A DNA stretch of 64,000 nucleotides from Symsagittifera roscoffensis (lineage: Eukaryota > Xenacoelomorpha > Acoela > Convolutidae). Made by a program: the position numbers and the translations under genes. The stretch spans positions 67,505,415-67,569,414 of the forward strand of contig NC_087062.1 in the NCBI RefSeq assembly GCF_963678635.1, read 5' to 3'. Below the pieces are notes generated by a model. It worked only from the letters and a program-made list of their open reading frames with translations. It made no database searches and had not been told where the DNA came from. Within the stretch, counting starts at the first letter, position 1; each line of letters opens with the position of its first letter. Shown here one piece after another: positions 1 through 11,202 of the stretch.

Positions 1-159
1 GAGGTAAGGTAAATCTTTTGCTCTTATCATAAGAATACGTGATGCAAAAATCATCTTTTTGTTGTTTACAGGGGGACAATTTGAAGCGTGCGCGGAGAAA
101 GTTTGAACAAACGTGAAAAAAAGCGTTTTTTCCTTTCGATTATTTCGTCAGTTTTTCAA

Positions 160-232
160 CCAACACACTTTTGAATTGGCATTTAAGTGCAGTCAGAGCA
201 TTCAGGGCTTCGCCCTGTTATTCGAGTCGTCT
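160..232 (-). repeat. Inverted remnant of the TCGGAACA-hairpin repeat family
   Basis: The stretch around 189-232 is, read on the minus strand, the 5' end of the repeat family seen intact at 2114 and 40882: the inner palindrome CAGGGCGAAGCCCTG is preserved (195-225 region) and followed by a degraded form of the TGTTCCGACTGC box. The flanking 160-188 matches the variant with a GCACTT...CCAATT stretch found at 40535. The 83-codon open frame over it is judged accidental. Confidence 0.7.
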
Positions 233-574
233 TTTTATAAATACGCTTTAATCTTTACGAAATTCAGAAAAAATCAAATTGGCGAACTGGAAAAAAAATC
301 AATAAATGGGTTGAAGAGAATAAATGGCGGCTATTTTTTTTTAAAAGTGCACAGCACAGTATGAACCTCCAAAAAAGACTAAAAGGGGTAGAAGCAAGAA
401 ACGGTAAAAAAGCCAAAAAAGAAAGATAGAAACCTTGTCATCTGCTCCACTCTTCGAAAATATTGTCATACTTAATCATCTAAATAAAAATGCATACTAA
501 ATTAGTGTCCTACTATATATGATACAATAAAAACATTTAAAAAAGAGTTTGAACTTTTTTCTGTTCAATTTTAG

Positions 575-1386
575 TGTCAGAAAAACCAGGAATTCGCATT
601 GAAACAGAAACTACTCATTACGATTATACAAAACAAGGTACAGGGGTATCAGGGGCTTATACATCAAACACTGGGTTATACACATCAAACAACACACAGG
701 CAACTTCAAAGCCACCCGGCAAAGCTGCTGCTGCTGATACTCCCACTAATACAACCACTCTTCCAACTACCGGTGAACTAACGCACCATCGTACCCACCG
801 CGAAAGCGAGTTGTACTGCGGCAATAGAAGTAACAGCATCTCCTGTCAATCAAATAAGTACTCAGAGCCAGAGAGCAAAACAACGTCCATAGTGTCAACA
901 ATGGGAAGTCTCAAGCAACTGGATACGGGCGAAATAGAGTCGAAGCCCATCGTCCAGTCGAACATTCAGGAAGACCAGAAATCTGCGGATTTGATGGAAG
1001 ACTTGAAAGGTCTACAAGAGATGATTTCGACAAAATATACTTCGTCTCAGTTGGCAAAAGAGCAGAAAAAATTAAGCAAATTGGACAAAACTATTGGCGT
1101 ACACACAGGCAAGCTTCAAAAAACGCGGAACTCAATTTCAGACTCGAAAAAGACGCCCAAAAAGCAGGAAAAAGAGTTGAAAAAAGTGGCCAAAGCTGCT
1201 GAAACGATTGGATGTCTGGAAATCGAGAGAGAAGCGGCCAATCTGAAAGTGGAAAAGTTGAGAGAGTTGATAACTGACCGGCAGTCTTTGATGTGTGTGG
1301 TGAAGAGAAACTCGGTTCAACTCGTGACGGCCAAAGGCGAAGAGAAACCGCAGATTATGAACGAAAGCAACGCTGTAGCCGCTTAG
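575..1386 (+). CDS. Last coding exon of an unrecognised coiled-coil protein
   Basis: An open frame of about 270 codons follows a pyrimidine-rich acceptor (TTCAATTTTAG, AG at 573-574) and ends at TAG 1384-1386; there is no ATG at its start, so it is read as a 3' exon whose first codon is split over an intron. The first ~100 residues are Thr/Ser/Gly-rich and low complexity; from about residue 120 to 245 the chain is rich in Lys, Glu, Leu and Gln with heptad-like spacing, as in coiled coils, and ends in Ala-Val-Ala-Ala. Base composition is clearly less AT-rich than its surroundings, which supports real coding. I do not recognise the family. Upstream exons are not certain: a GAG|GTAAGG donor-like site sits at 1-9 and a possible 41 bp exon at 72-112, but the phase of the latter does not join cleanly. 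AATAAA at 1895-1900 is a possible poly(A) signal. Confidence 0.6.
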
Positions 1387-2113
1387 CCAGAAATTGGGGT
1401 TCAACAAATTCATCTAAAACCAAATTCTACTGTCTACCGGTTTCTATAGACTAAGAATTTTATAAATTTCCCAGGGTCCAAGAGATGAGCAAAACTAAGC
1501 CCATTCATAGAGTATCAGATAAACTTGAAAAAAATTTCATGCACAGATTTTTTACAGCATTAAGTATCTTACAAAAATTAGATATTAAACGCATTTGGCC
1601 TCTTTTTAGAACTTCAGTTGAGTTTATAAGACAAAATTTATAAGTCACAGTGAAGTCTCACAGCATCTGTTTAATTCGGGAAAACTATTCTGACATGGCT
1701 TTTGTTTAGAAGAATATTTGAAATTGTCTGGCCAAACTTGAAGGCTCAACTTTTCGGGTCAATAACCAATTGAAAATTGCTTTTGTAGAACGATTTTATC
1801 GCCATGCGTTTTTTGTACCCCATTTTTGTCTCAGCGCCCAAGCGACATAGAAGACGTGAATGCTGTTTTAGAGATGATATTTTAAACAAAGACAAATAAA
1901 AAATTTTACAGTTGTTTTTTGGGTTTTACTGTGGTTTTAGACTAATTAGACCAAATTTTGGGATAGGTTGAATGCGCTCACGCAGTTGTTTAAAGTTACT
2001 GATGTAATTTAGGGTTACCGAGTAAAACACTTGGTAAGCAATAAGCTATTGAATAAATAAATTGAGACCGGACTATTCAATCATTATCAACACAAGATTT
2101 GAACACAAAAATA
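1387..2113. other. Intergenic, nothing recognised
   Basis: AT-rich non-coding DNA downstream of the coiled-coil exon. It holds possible poly(A) hexamers (AATAAA at 1895-1900) and no open frame of note. Confidence 0.6.
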
Positions 2114-2591
2114 CAACAAGACTACTCGTATCAGTGCGAAGCCCTGAATGTTCCGACTGCCTTTTAAGGTTTTATGGAGCAGTAATAACATTAAAAAATT
2201 AAATGTAAGAAAAAATAAAATGAATTTTTTTGTAATTTGAATTTTTGTTTGTGAAAATCATTCCCCCACACGCCATACAAAGTATAAAACGATAAATTTC
2301 GCTCCTTGCAACAAATCAATTATGGCAAATAAGCTTCTTTCAACCAATTTGGAACGATTTTAAGACGGTTTAACTCTCCGCTCTCGCGTTAATAGCCCTA
2401 AATATATCGCGCGTTAATTGTCCCAAATTGGCCGAAATGGCTATCTTTAAACCCCTATAACTTTACGAAAAATGATCACAGGTGAAATATCTTTTCAAAT
2501 TTGAGATGAGGACAACAATACCTTTCGAATGATGTAAAAAATTTCCGTCAAAAATGGCTAGTTAAAAAGTCGAAATTTGTCTGAAGAAAAA
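2114..2591 (+). repeat. TCGGAACA-hairpin repeat, first unit of a dimer
   Basis: Starts with ACAAGACTACTCGTATCAG and the inner palindrome-like GCGAAGCCCTGAATG box, runs through a conserved AT-rich body (box CCACACGCCATACAAAG, then TTGTCCCAAATTGGCC) and stops at GTCTGAAGAAAAAAA, where a second unit starts directly. A closely similar copy is at 40882-41392. Confidence 0.85.
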
Positions 2592-2896
2592 AACAAGACT
2601 GCTCGTATCAGGGCGAAGCCCTGAAAGTTCCGACTGCCTTTTAACGTTTATGGAGCAGTAATAACATAAAAAAAAAAAAAAATGAACATTTTTTTTCTCC
2701 AAAAATTGAAATTTTTTATGAAAATCATCACCCCACACGCCATATAAAGTACAAAAAGATAGATTTCGTTCCTTGTAACTAATCAATTATGGCAAATAAG
2801 CTTCGTTCAACCAATTTGGAACGATTTATAAGACGGATTAAATCTCCGCTTACGCGTTAATAGCGCGAATGATATCGCGCGTAAATTGTCCCATAT
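2592..2896 (+). repeat. TCGGAACA-hairpin repeat, second unit, 5' part (split by retrotransposon)
   Basis: Second head-to-tail unit. It is interrupted after CCCATAT by the LTR of the large retroelement and resumes at 21665 (ATATTGTCAAAATGGC). Comparison with the uninterrupted copies at 2440 and 41195 shows that the two halves join within the TTGTCCCAAATTGGCCAAA-like box, which proves the insertion. Confidence 0.88.
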
Positions 2897-3306
2897 TGGA
2901 ACCTGATCTAAACTACATTTTATAATTGGATAAATTGGATATTTTACCACTGTAAATTATTTAATATTAACCAATCATAATCCATCTAATTAACAACATA
3001 CTTGTTTGTAAGTGCTGAAATTACTTGTAATTTCAGCACCAGAGAGATTTGAATTTAACTTAGAAATTAGTTGCCTCTCCAAGAGAACTTCAGCAGCCGC
3101 AATAAACCAGTATACCCTAGATCTTTTGAGCCTAGCAGAGACTAGTTAAACACCCTGAGACTAGTAAGTATAAGAGTAAGATTAGGATCGGTATTAGACT
3201 AAGAAGTTGCACGAATCTATCCGGCCGAAAATAAGATAGCGTGACGAGCAGACGGTGTACCCTATCTGAAATTACTCTATGAGTTAACCACATCGGTTAT
3301 AACTCA
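2897..3306 (+). repeat. 5' LTR of the giant Ty3/Gypsy element
   Basis: Direct repeat of 21250-21664; begins TG and ends CA. It carries an AATAAA (near 3100) and a TATAAG-like box (near 3168). It contains a perfect inverted repeat GTGCTGAAATTAC...GTAATTTCAGCAC (about 3012-3041), a hairpin present in both LTRs. Confidence 0.95.
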
Positions 3307-3308
3307 CC

Positions 3309-3325
3309 TGGTGCAACCATAAGTC
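3309..3325 (+). promoter_or_regulatory. tRNA primer-binding site
   Basis: TGGTGCAACCATAAGTC lies two bases after the 5' LTR. A PBS begins with TGG because tRNAs end in CCA; this one would pair with a tRNA ending GGTTGCACCA. The primer tRNA is not identified. Confidence 0.75.
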
Positions 3326-4552
3326 TCGAATAAGACCTTAATAGCTTAGAATTAACCAAAAATAGATTAGAAATTAGACAAAACATTTTCAAAATGTTAT
3401 ACGATAATAATTTAATTGAAATGTCTCTACGACTCAATAGATCAGAGCCGATATTCCGAACGATAATAGAACTACCCGAAGTTGGAAGAAGACCTCGGAC
3501 AAGAGACGACATACGACAAAGTAGAAACTTACCATTTAGTTTTATGATTGTACGGCAAAAGACAACACAGACTTTTGTATTTAGAATCTTATTAGCAATG
3601 AATTTAGATTTTCATTTGCAAACATAAAATCTTTAAGTAAACCTTCATGATCATTTCAGGCACTAAACAAAACTATTAATGTACAATAACGATTGATAAA
3701 AAGTTCTCAGATCGTTTCTTTATTTCTGCAGTATTATATAAAACATATTTGAAAAACTTTTATTTAAAAATAAAAATAAAAATTAGTGGCATGACAATAA
3801 ATTGTTTGTAATCATAAATCATTCGTTGTCCCAGCTCCATCACCTAAACATAACAGTAATCATAAGCTCACTAGTATCATTAAAGAACTAAATCTTTTAT
3901 TCAATAAATTTAAATCATTTTAAACTTAAATTCACTTAATTTTTAAAATCAGATCATCAAGGCTTATCCTTGGATCTTAATAAATTTTGTATCTCAATAA
4001 ATTTAAAACCTGATCATCAAGGCCTATCCTTGGATCAACAGAACAATTTTGTTCTCCCCCACCCACTTAAAAAGTGTCTAACGACCTCAAACGTCGATTC
4101 ACTATCCAACCCTTCCAAAAGACCCAGGACTAATAGAAATTTTTTAAATAAAACTAACCATTTAAATTAAGTAAAACAGTGAAAAACTTCGGTTATTCAT
4201 CCTTCACTTGAACCCTCCTCTTACCAGACCCAGGATAGATCTTAGACTTAGTAAGTTTAAAATAGTATCTAACGAGCTACTTGCGTTCTAATTATACCTG
4301 AACCTTGTGGATCGATTTACTATTCTCCAACCCTTGAACACAATCACTACCCCTAAGTAAGATTAAGTAAGTTAACACCTTAGCTTAGACGAGCCACGAG
4401 AAAGTCAAAAATCATTCTCCGGAATCGAAATACTTTTCTTTCCAACCCTGAACAAAAAGACCCAGGTTAAGCTAACCAAAAAATCTTAAGGACTAACAGT
4501 CTAAGGAAATAGAAATAACTAACAACTTCTTGCATCCCTCATCCTAAACCTT
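3326..4552 (+). other. Long untranslated leader of the retroelement
   Basis: 1.2 kb between PBS and gag. It has two copies (3952-3976 and 4012-4036, 60 bp apart) of a 25-base motif whose core, CAAGGCYTATCCTTG, can form a small stem-loop, a possible packaging or dimerisation signal (inference). Short frames at 3394 and 3970 have no support as genes. Confidence 0.6.
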
Positions 4553-7090
4553 ATGTCATTCAAAAATTTAGGAAAAAAACAAACAATCGTTTTACACAAC
4601 TGTGAAATAGATATCAAAAAATACTATCTTGTAATCACACCTCATACACAAACAGTTGGATACATTAGAACAAAACGACAAACAATAAAAAGAAAAATTA
4701 TAAACAAACAAAGACAAATCACATGAAAAAGATTTTCAAAAAACAGAAACGCATTTTCTGAATCAGAAGCCAGCAGTTTAGATGAACTCTACAAATTGAA
4801 AGAATCAATTGATAAAAATTGTCCCATCCACGATCAATTATATTTTTCCGACTCAGAAACAACTTCAAATTCATCAAAAAGAGGAAAAAGAATAATAAAA
4901 AGCAATACAAATACAAACCATTTCACTTGTATAATTGGAATCAACCAATTAGACACATCGATAGGTATATATTAACAGTCATCAAACGAAAAAATGAGCC
5001 ACACTCAAAGTGACGATAGTCCAGATGACGGAGCAGTTTACCCCTTTCTTATAGATTCACCCGATAATAGAGGTCGACATGATTTTTGCAAGAACTTACT
5101 CGTAAATTTGTTTGAACCCGGAATCAGTCCATGCAAAGAAAAATTCCCAGATGTAAACATCAAAAGACAAATTATTGAACATTATTTGAAAGACATATGT
5201 AACCTAACACAACAATATGGAATCTACACCATAGAATTCAGCACACCCAATACAGCCCATCGCAAATATGTAATTCAAACAGACAATATTGAATTAGAGT
5301 TTTCAAAAGTATTCCTAGAATATATCAAAAGCATACAAAATCATAATTCACAAAGAGCAAACTCCATATTCACTAACGAAATTTTTGCAATAATATATAC
5401 TTATATATCTATATTAGAAAAAACAGAATTTCAAAGTATCTCACCAACTGAAACATCCAAACATACATAAGTACGAACTGAAATCGCATTATTTTCAACA
5501 TTTCTACATATAATTAAAGAAAATTTCACTAAAGATGATGTTTCACAACACACTAAACATGATTTTCAAAAGATTTTAGCATGGTTCATAATAGATATTT
5601 CACCCACAATTTAGATTTAATTTCACAAGCAAGAAAAAATTTCAGATCTCAAAATACAAATGACAAAACTGCCCTTTCAGAACAATCAGACTACGTTTGG
5701 GACCCTGAATGGTCTCATCCTACATTTATAAATATCCCACAATCTATCTCAAGTCAAGCAATAAGTACAATATCTTATCACAGAGATTATGTAAAAGTAA
5801 TACCATTAACCATTGATGCATCACCATTAAACTATAATACATTTTCACCTGATACGCAAAATAACAGTTTAAATTCGACCGTCATACATAATGAAAATCT
5901 GAATGGAACTAGAAATCTTACACAACAAGATATTCAAACACCATCACACTTCATAAATGAAGAAATCGTCCAAACAACAAAAACTACACAACAAAGTATT
6001 TCACCAATACCCCAAATTTGACAACACCAAGAAATACAAATACTTCATTGGCACAAGTAACCTTACAATCAACCGTTTAACCTTCGGTTGCTCAAAATAT
6101 TCACATATGGATTATCAAACGTATAGACCAATGACAATACCGTCAAAAACACGAACACCATTCACAAGAAACACCTTTGCAGAACACAATTATAATTATG
6201 CTCACAAACTAAGAACAAACCAACCTCCCCAAAAAAATACAATAAATTTAAATCACGTATGTTCCAATTATTGGAATCCTCCGAAAACATTGACCAATTC
6301 AGTAAATTTTCCAGATAATCTACAACCTACACAGGATTATAGTGAAAATTACCCATTCTTTCAACAAAATAAAAATAACCAATATACACCATATAATACA
6401 AACTATTTATCATCTGATGAAGACGACTATCACCAACCAGATATCTTTGCACCATACACTAAAGAATATCGCACACAAAGACCACGACAACCTCAACCAT
6501 CCCGAAATATAAAAATTTACCCACAAAACCCAACAGATGTACAAAATCCACAACAAATGCATATACAGAACCCATTTAACACACAATCTTTTCAACCAAT
6601 ACAACCACAAAACCCAATGTCAATGCATTCCTATCAACCAACTCAAATGCAAAATGAAATACTGCTTCCATATTACCTTCAGCAACACGAAATAACAAAA
6701 AATCAACTTTCAAACTTTTCGCAAATGCCAAATGCCGCAGAATCACTACAGATGACAATGAATCCATACCTCATGCGTGGATCATCAATAACATCCAATA
6801 AACCACTGATGGTATTCACAGGAACAGATCCTGAATATTCTGTAGAAGATTATTTAAATGCAGTAACAGCAAATTTAATTTTAAATATAGGACCTGAACC
6901 AATTAATACGCCACTACATCAAAATTGGATACATAGACGCACAGCACAAATACAAACAACCCTAGATGGCGCATCTCAAAAATGGTTTTCAGTATTACCT
7001 ATAGAAATAAAATCAGATTGGAAAAGATTCACACAAGAATTTACAAAAATGCTTGACTCTGAAAGAAACAAACAACACCAAAGATTTTGA
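4553..7090 (+). pseudogene. gag: gag N-terminal part, matrix/capsid region, broken
   Basis: Translation can be followed in one frame from ATG 4553 through stops at 4724 (TGA), 4973 (TAA) and 5468 (TAA), then by frameshifts near 5575 and 6000 to the frame that ends at TGA 7088-7090. Between those stops the codons stay protein-like, so they are read as decay. The early part is acidic/Ser-rich; the middle (about 6100-6760) is Asn/Gln/Pro/Tyr-rich; the end (about 6800-7080) has a Ty3-type capsid signature, with an F-x-G-x-D-P-E-Y-S-V-E-D-Y-L start and a W-F-S-V-L-P stretch. Gag would coat the genomic RNA in cytoplasmic particles. The sequence continues beyond the TGA in the same frame (C-N-E-I-R-x-L-P-K) to 7205. 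Assignment as gag is firm, internal boundaries are not. Confidence 0.8.
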
Positions 7091-7204
7091 TGTAATGAAA
7101 TTCGCAGATTACCAAAAGAAACTATCAAACAATTAGCAGTACGTCTCGAAACACTAGTTTGAAAAGCATATTCACTTAATACACATGACTATAAAAACAC
7201 AAAA

Positions 7205-8746
7205 ATGACAGAAATTTTAATGATGACCTTAACACCTCAATTAAGGAAAATAGCAATAAAAACGAGAGCATCTCATCCTTCTTCAATTCGAGAACCAGAT
7301 TTAGATTTTCGAAAACTAGTAGATAAATTAGAACAAGCAGAGATCACAATGAAACTCGAAGAAATAGAAAATCTAAAACTACAATATGTTAACCGAATTG
7401 AAACAAACACTACACATATAAATAATATACAGGAATCAGATACAGACTTAATTGAAAAAATCACTGAAATACTGAATATCTATGAAAAACACCCAAATTT
7501 TAAAGGCAAACCATCCTTCAAAAAATGGTTTAATTATTGCCGACGATACGGACACAGTATCTCCGAATGTAGACAAAAACAACAAGACAATCAGAATAAA
7601 CCTCAAAAGCATAAAGAACCAAATAAATCGTTCTATCAATACATGAAAAAAGATCAAAGCCTACCGAACAAAAATATATATAGTAACAACAGTTCAGGAA
7701 AACCACTTCCGAACAACACCAATTACACAAGGAATCAATCACCATATAACTCAAATTATAGAGGAAGATCACCAGAACGAAGAAATACACGAAATTCTCC
7801 ACAAAATAATTATAACCGATCAAATAGTCAAAATAACCAAAATAACTATTCAAGATCAAATTCCAATACAACACAATTTGTTTCTGGATCCAGTTCCCAA
7901 TCAAACCTAAGGAATAGACACTATTCCAATAATCAATCACGAAACTCATCATACAACAGAAATAGAAACTATTCACATAATAGAAATAGAAGTTATTCGA
8001 ACAATCGAAATCGGGATTACCTGAACAATCGACCAAGAAATAATTCATATAATAGATCAAACTATCACAGATCAAATGATAATTACCAAAACAGATCACG
8101 AAATAATTCACAAAATCGAAACTCAAGTTACAATAATCGATACAGAAATTGTTCCCAGTCACCACATAGGAATAATAACCGCTACCCTGACTCTAGACAT
8201 CGATACAGAAGTAGTACACCAAAACATCAAAGACACATTAAACAATTGCAAACAAATGAAGAAACAACTTCAGAACCTCCTGGTATTGATGACGCAGAAA
8301 ATCACGAAATACAACTAAATCAAATACATTGTGAATCATCAGATACAGAGAGTGATACAGAAAATACTATCTCAGTAAATATGATAACAGTGGAAAACGA
8401 CTATGAACCTGTCATATATGAACAACCTTTTACATCACATATATATGAAAATCAATTGGAACTCCTTCACAATTACTATATTGGACCCACCGATACTACA
8501 CAAACTACACAAGAAGTAAACGAAATAAACACGGTAATTAAACCCGATAAAAAAAGTGAAACACAATGCTCAAACACAAATCATATTTATCAAAATATAC
8601 AGAAAAAACAACCCAGAGAAAAAATTTGGACAATACCATTTCTATTGGAAAGCCCAAGAAACAAAGAATTTCAACCACCAGATCTTGAAATTGATTTTTT
8701 AATTGATTCAGGAGCAGAATCAAATATAATTAATATTTCCACATGA
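7205..8746 (+). pseudogene. gag-pro: gag C-terminal (nucleocapsid, Asn/Arg-rich) and start of protease, broken
   Basis: 513 codons in the same frame as the capsid part. A retroviral-type zinc knuckle is at 7528-7572, but the first Cys position is Phe (F-N-Y-C-x4-H-x4-C). From about 7650 to 8200 follows an extreme low-complexity domain of Asn, Arg, Ser and Tyr repeats (NRNRSYSNN-like), probably RNA-binding. An acidic linker leads to an aspartic-protease active site F-L-I-D-S-G-A-E (Asp codon 8704-8706). TGA at 8744-8746 cuts the protease about 10 residues after the active site; the frame reads on beyond it with protease-like sequence. Gag and protease are thus in one frame. Confidence 0.82.
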
Positions 8747-9927
8747 AATGAAATCAAAACATTACATCCAAAATTAACGCCTCTTGAAACCTCCAGTAAA
8801 CTAGCAACAGCACAAGGATCAACATTAGTAAATTATGGAAAAATTCAATTATTCCTTCTCCCCACGAGAACAATGGAGCAAAACAAAATTTCAAACAGAC
8901 CGTTTAAACAAACATTTCATATTACTGATATTAAGCACAATAGCATTGGCATACCATTTATATCTAAATATATACCAACAATCAACATCTTATATAGTAA
9001 AATACTAATCAAAGATAAGTACACAAAAACAAAAAATACAGCTCTAACATTTCTTCAAAGATTAAGCAAACAACCACCATCTTTCTCAAAATTTTATCCA
9101 ATTTATAATCAACAACGGAAACACCTGAAACCATTATCAGGAAATATATATAATTTTTTAATAAAACAAGTTCACCAGTATGATAAAAGTCAAAATAAAC
9201 AACAACTTTTTATGTCAGACTTTGAATTTAAACCTATTCACAAATTTTTTAAAATCACGATCTCATCTATTAAATATTTGAAAAACACGAATTCCGACAT
9301 CATTTCGTTATACGTGTATAACAATACACCATATCAAGTAACATTACCCTTAGGACTTTTAGGATATTGTGAAACAAACGCTACAATCTCACCCATACAT
9401 GAAGTAGCCTACCGCGTTAATAATATACTCCAATTATTAGATATTTGTCAATCCACAATTCTTGACGAAGAATTGTCCATAAATAACATAGTAAGTAATG
9501 AAAAGAGAAACACAGATTACTTCACAAAAACACCATATTTTAAACCAACATTCAATATAACAAATTACACAAAAGAACAAAAAAAAAAATTTTAACAATG
9601 TTTAATTTTGAACATTCACAAATTACACAAATCGAATTTGATAAATTAGCAAAGCAACTGTTAAAATATTCAACAGTCTACGCAACATCAAAATTTGACG
9701 TTGGAAGAATCAGTTCATCACTACATCTCCCGTTAAAACCCGACGCAGTTTTCAAAAAACAAAGAGCCAGTAAAGTACCAATTCACTTACACGACAAAGT
9801 AAATAGATTACTTGACATCTTAGAACAATACAAAATTATTTCACCAGTAAATAAGGAAGAACAACCAAAAGGTAACACCTTTATCAACCCTGTTATCATT
9901 CTAGCAAAAGGCGAATCACTAAAATAG
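8747..9927 (+). pseudogene. pol: pol: protease C-terminus and RT N-terminal region, frameshifted
   Basis: After the TGA the protease frame continues to TAA 9593-9595, just behind a run of ten A (9582-9591), where the reading frame moves to 9598-9927. This second piece begins with the acidic/hydrophobic linker to RT and holds the RT finger region (I-I-S-P-V, then F-I-N-P-V-I-I-L-A-K). The next shift is at 9921. The A-run could be a programmed frameshift site, but other frameshifts in the element make simple decay as likely. Confidence 0.75.
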
Positions 9928-10476
9928 TTTTAGACGCTAGATATCTCAATTCACTAATTGATGAATCAAAATGCAATTGGCCTATTGAACCAATACAAGT
10001 TATCTTAACAAAGATAAATGGAAAATACTTTACAACCGCAGATATGAATAGTGCATACAATCAAATGCCACTAGATGAACAATCACGACGTTTAACACAA
10101 TTTGTTATTGGAAATCAACAAAATGAATTTAATCGCTTATTCTATGGAATATCCATAGGACCAGCAGCTTTTTCAGCTTTTATGAGTAAAATTTTTAGAC
10201 CACTAATACTCAAGAAAAACGCAATCACCTATTAAGACGATGTTTTTATGCAATCACAAACTAAAGAAGAAATGTTCACAGTTTTAGAACACTATCATAA
10301 AATACTTCAGAACGAAAATCTGAAGGCCGCTCCCGATAAATCACACTTCTTTCTAACACGAGTTAAATTTTTAGCATAATATTGAACGAAACACTATCAC
10401 CCCATTAAAATCACGCATTGATGCTATTCAAAAACTTCAACCACCAACAAACAAAAAGAAAATCCAAGAATTCCTT
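9918..10476 (+). pseudogene. pol: pol: reverse transcriptase palm, stop codon inside YxDD
   Basis: In the third frame, RT motifs follow in order: K-I-V-L-D-A-R-Y-L-N, W-P-I-E-P, the first catalytic Asp in A-D-M-N-S-A-Y (about 10039), the F-x-R-L-F-Y-G-I-S-x-G-P box (about 10128-10166), and the catalytic box at 10230-10241, which reads Tyr-stop-Asp-Asp because of TAA at 10233-10235. RT thumb sequence (L-K-A-A-P-D-K, F-F-L, V-K-F-L) follows to about 10376, where two stops and a frameshift lie. RT copies the element RNA into DNA; this copy cannot. Confidence 0.88.
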
Positions 10477-11202
10477 GGAATGTTAAATTTCTTAAGCAAA
10501 TACGTTTATAAAATGCAATTATACTTAAGACCCTTCTATAATATCCTCAGACAACAAAATAACTTTGAATGGACCACTGAAAATCAAACACGATTTGAAG
10601 AAATTGAAAAACTTTTAACTGAACAAATTTCAAATACAATTCCCGATCCATATCAATCATTCTATGCAATGTGCGATGCTTCAAATTTTGGCATCGGCGC
10701 AGCATTACTACAATCACACAGTAGTACGAATAAAATGAACCTTATATCAGCAAATTCCCAATTATTCACTCAAGCAGAGCTACGACTCTTAACTCTAATG
10801 AGAGAATGTACAGCTATAATCTATACACTTACAGAATATGAATTTCTGATACTTGGATCAAAACACCCCACAGTTCTGTTCACAGATCATAAACCAATTA
10901 TTTTTCTCTTTACACAAAAATCCAACCCTAATCATAGAGTTTATAGATTTCAACTAATTCTAATGAAATTTCCAAACTTACATATAATTTGGACAGCAGG
11001 AAAAAATCTTGCGTTACCAGATACATTAAGTCGAAATACGCCACCCGAATTACTCGCAAGAAAAACTACAGTTGAAATACCACAAACTATTAAATTTTAT
11101 CTCGCAAAAGATGAAACATCACCCCGACTAGAATTCAAATATGCAGTAAAAACTGACATTGACCAATCACAAGTAAATAACCTAAAACATTTTCCACTTT
11201 AG
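10377..11202 (+). pseudogene. pol: pol: RT thumb/connection and RNase H
   Basis: The frame can be entered at about 10380 (I-E-R-N-T-I-T-P-L-K) and is open through 10480-11202. RT connection: I-Q-E-F-L-G-M-L-N-F-L. RNase H motifs: C-D-A-S-N-F-G-I-G-A (about 10672, first Asp), R-E-C-T-A-I (Glu), F-T-D-H-K-P (about 10878) and L-P-D-T-L-S-R (about 11013). Order and spacing are those of Ty3/Gypsy RNase H. TAG at 11200-11202 precedes more in-frame sequence up to about 11340. Confidence 0.88.

Noticed and set aside
72-112. A 41 bp exon joining the coiled-coil exon at 575
   Set aside because: GT-AG ends look fine, but no phase links it to the open frame at 575 without a stop.
113-364. 83-codon open frame
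   Set aside because: It runs through the inverted repeat remnant at 160-232 and has no start context, splice pattern or motif.
3394-3627. 77-codon frame in the retroelement leader
   Set aside because: Upstream of gag, no motif, and the frame depends on the skewed composition of the leader.
7530-8165. 211-codon open frame on the minus strand
   Set aside because: It is the antisense of the Asn/Arg-repeat part of gag; the repeat makes a Tyr/Phe/Asn-rich open frame by composition alone.
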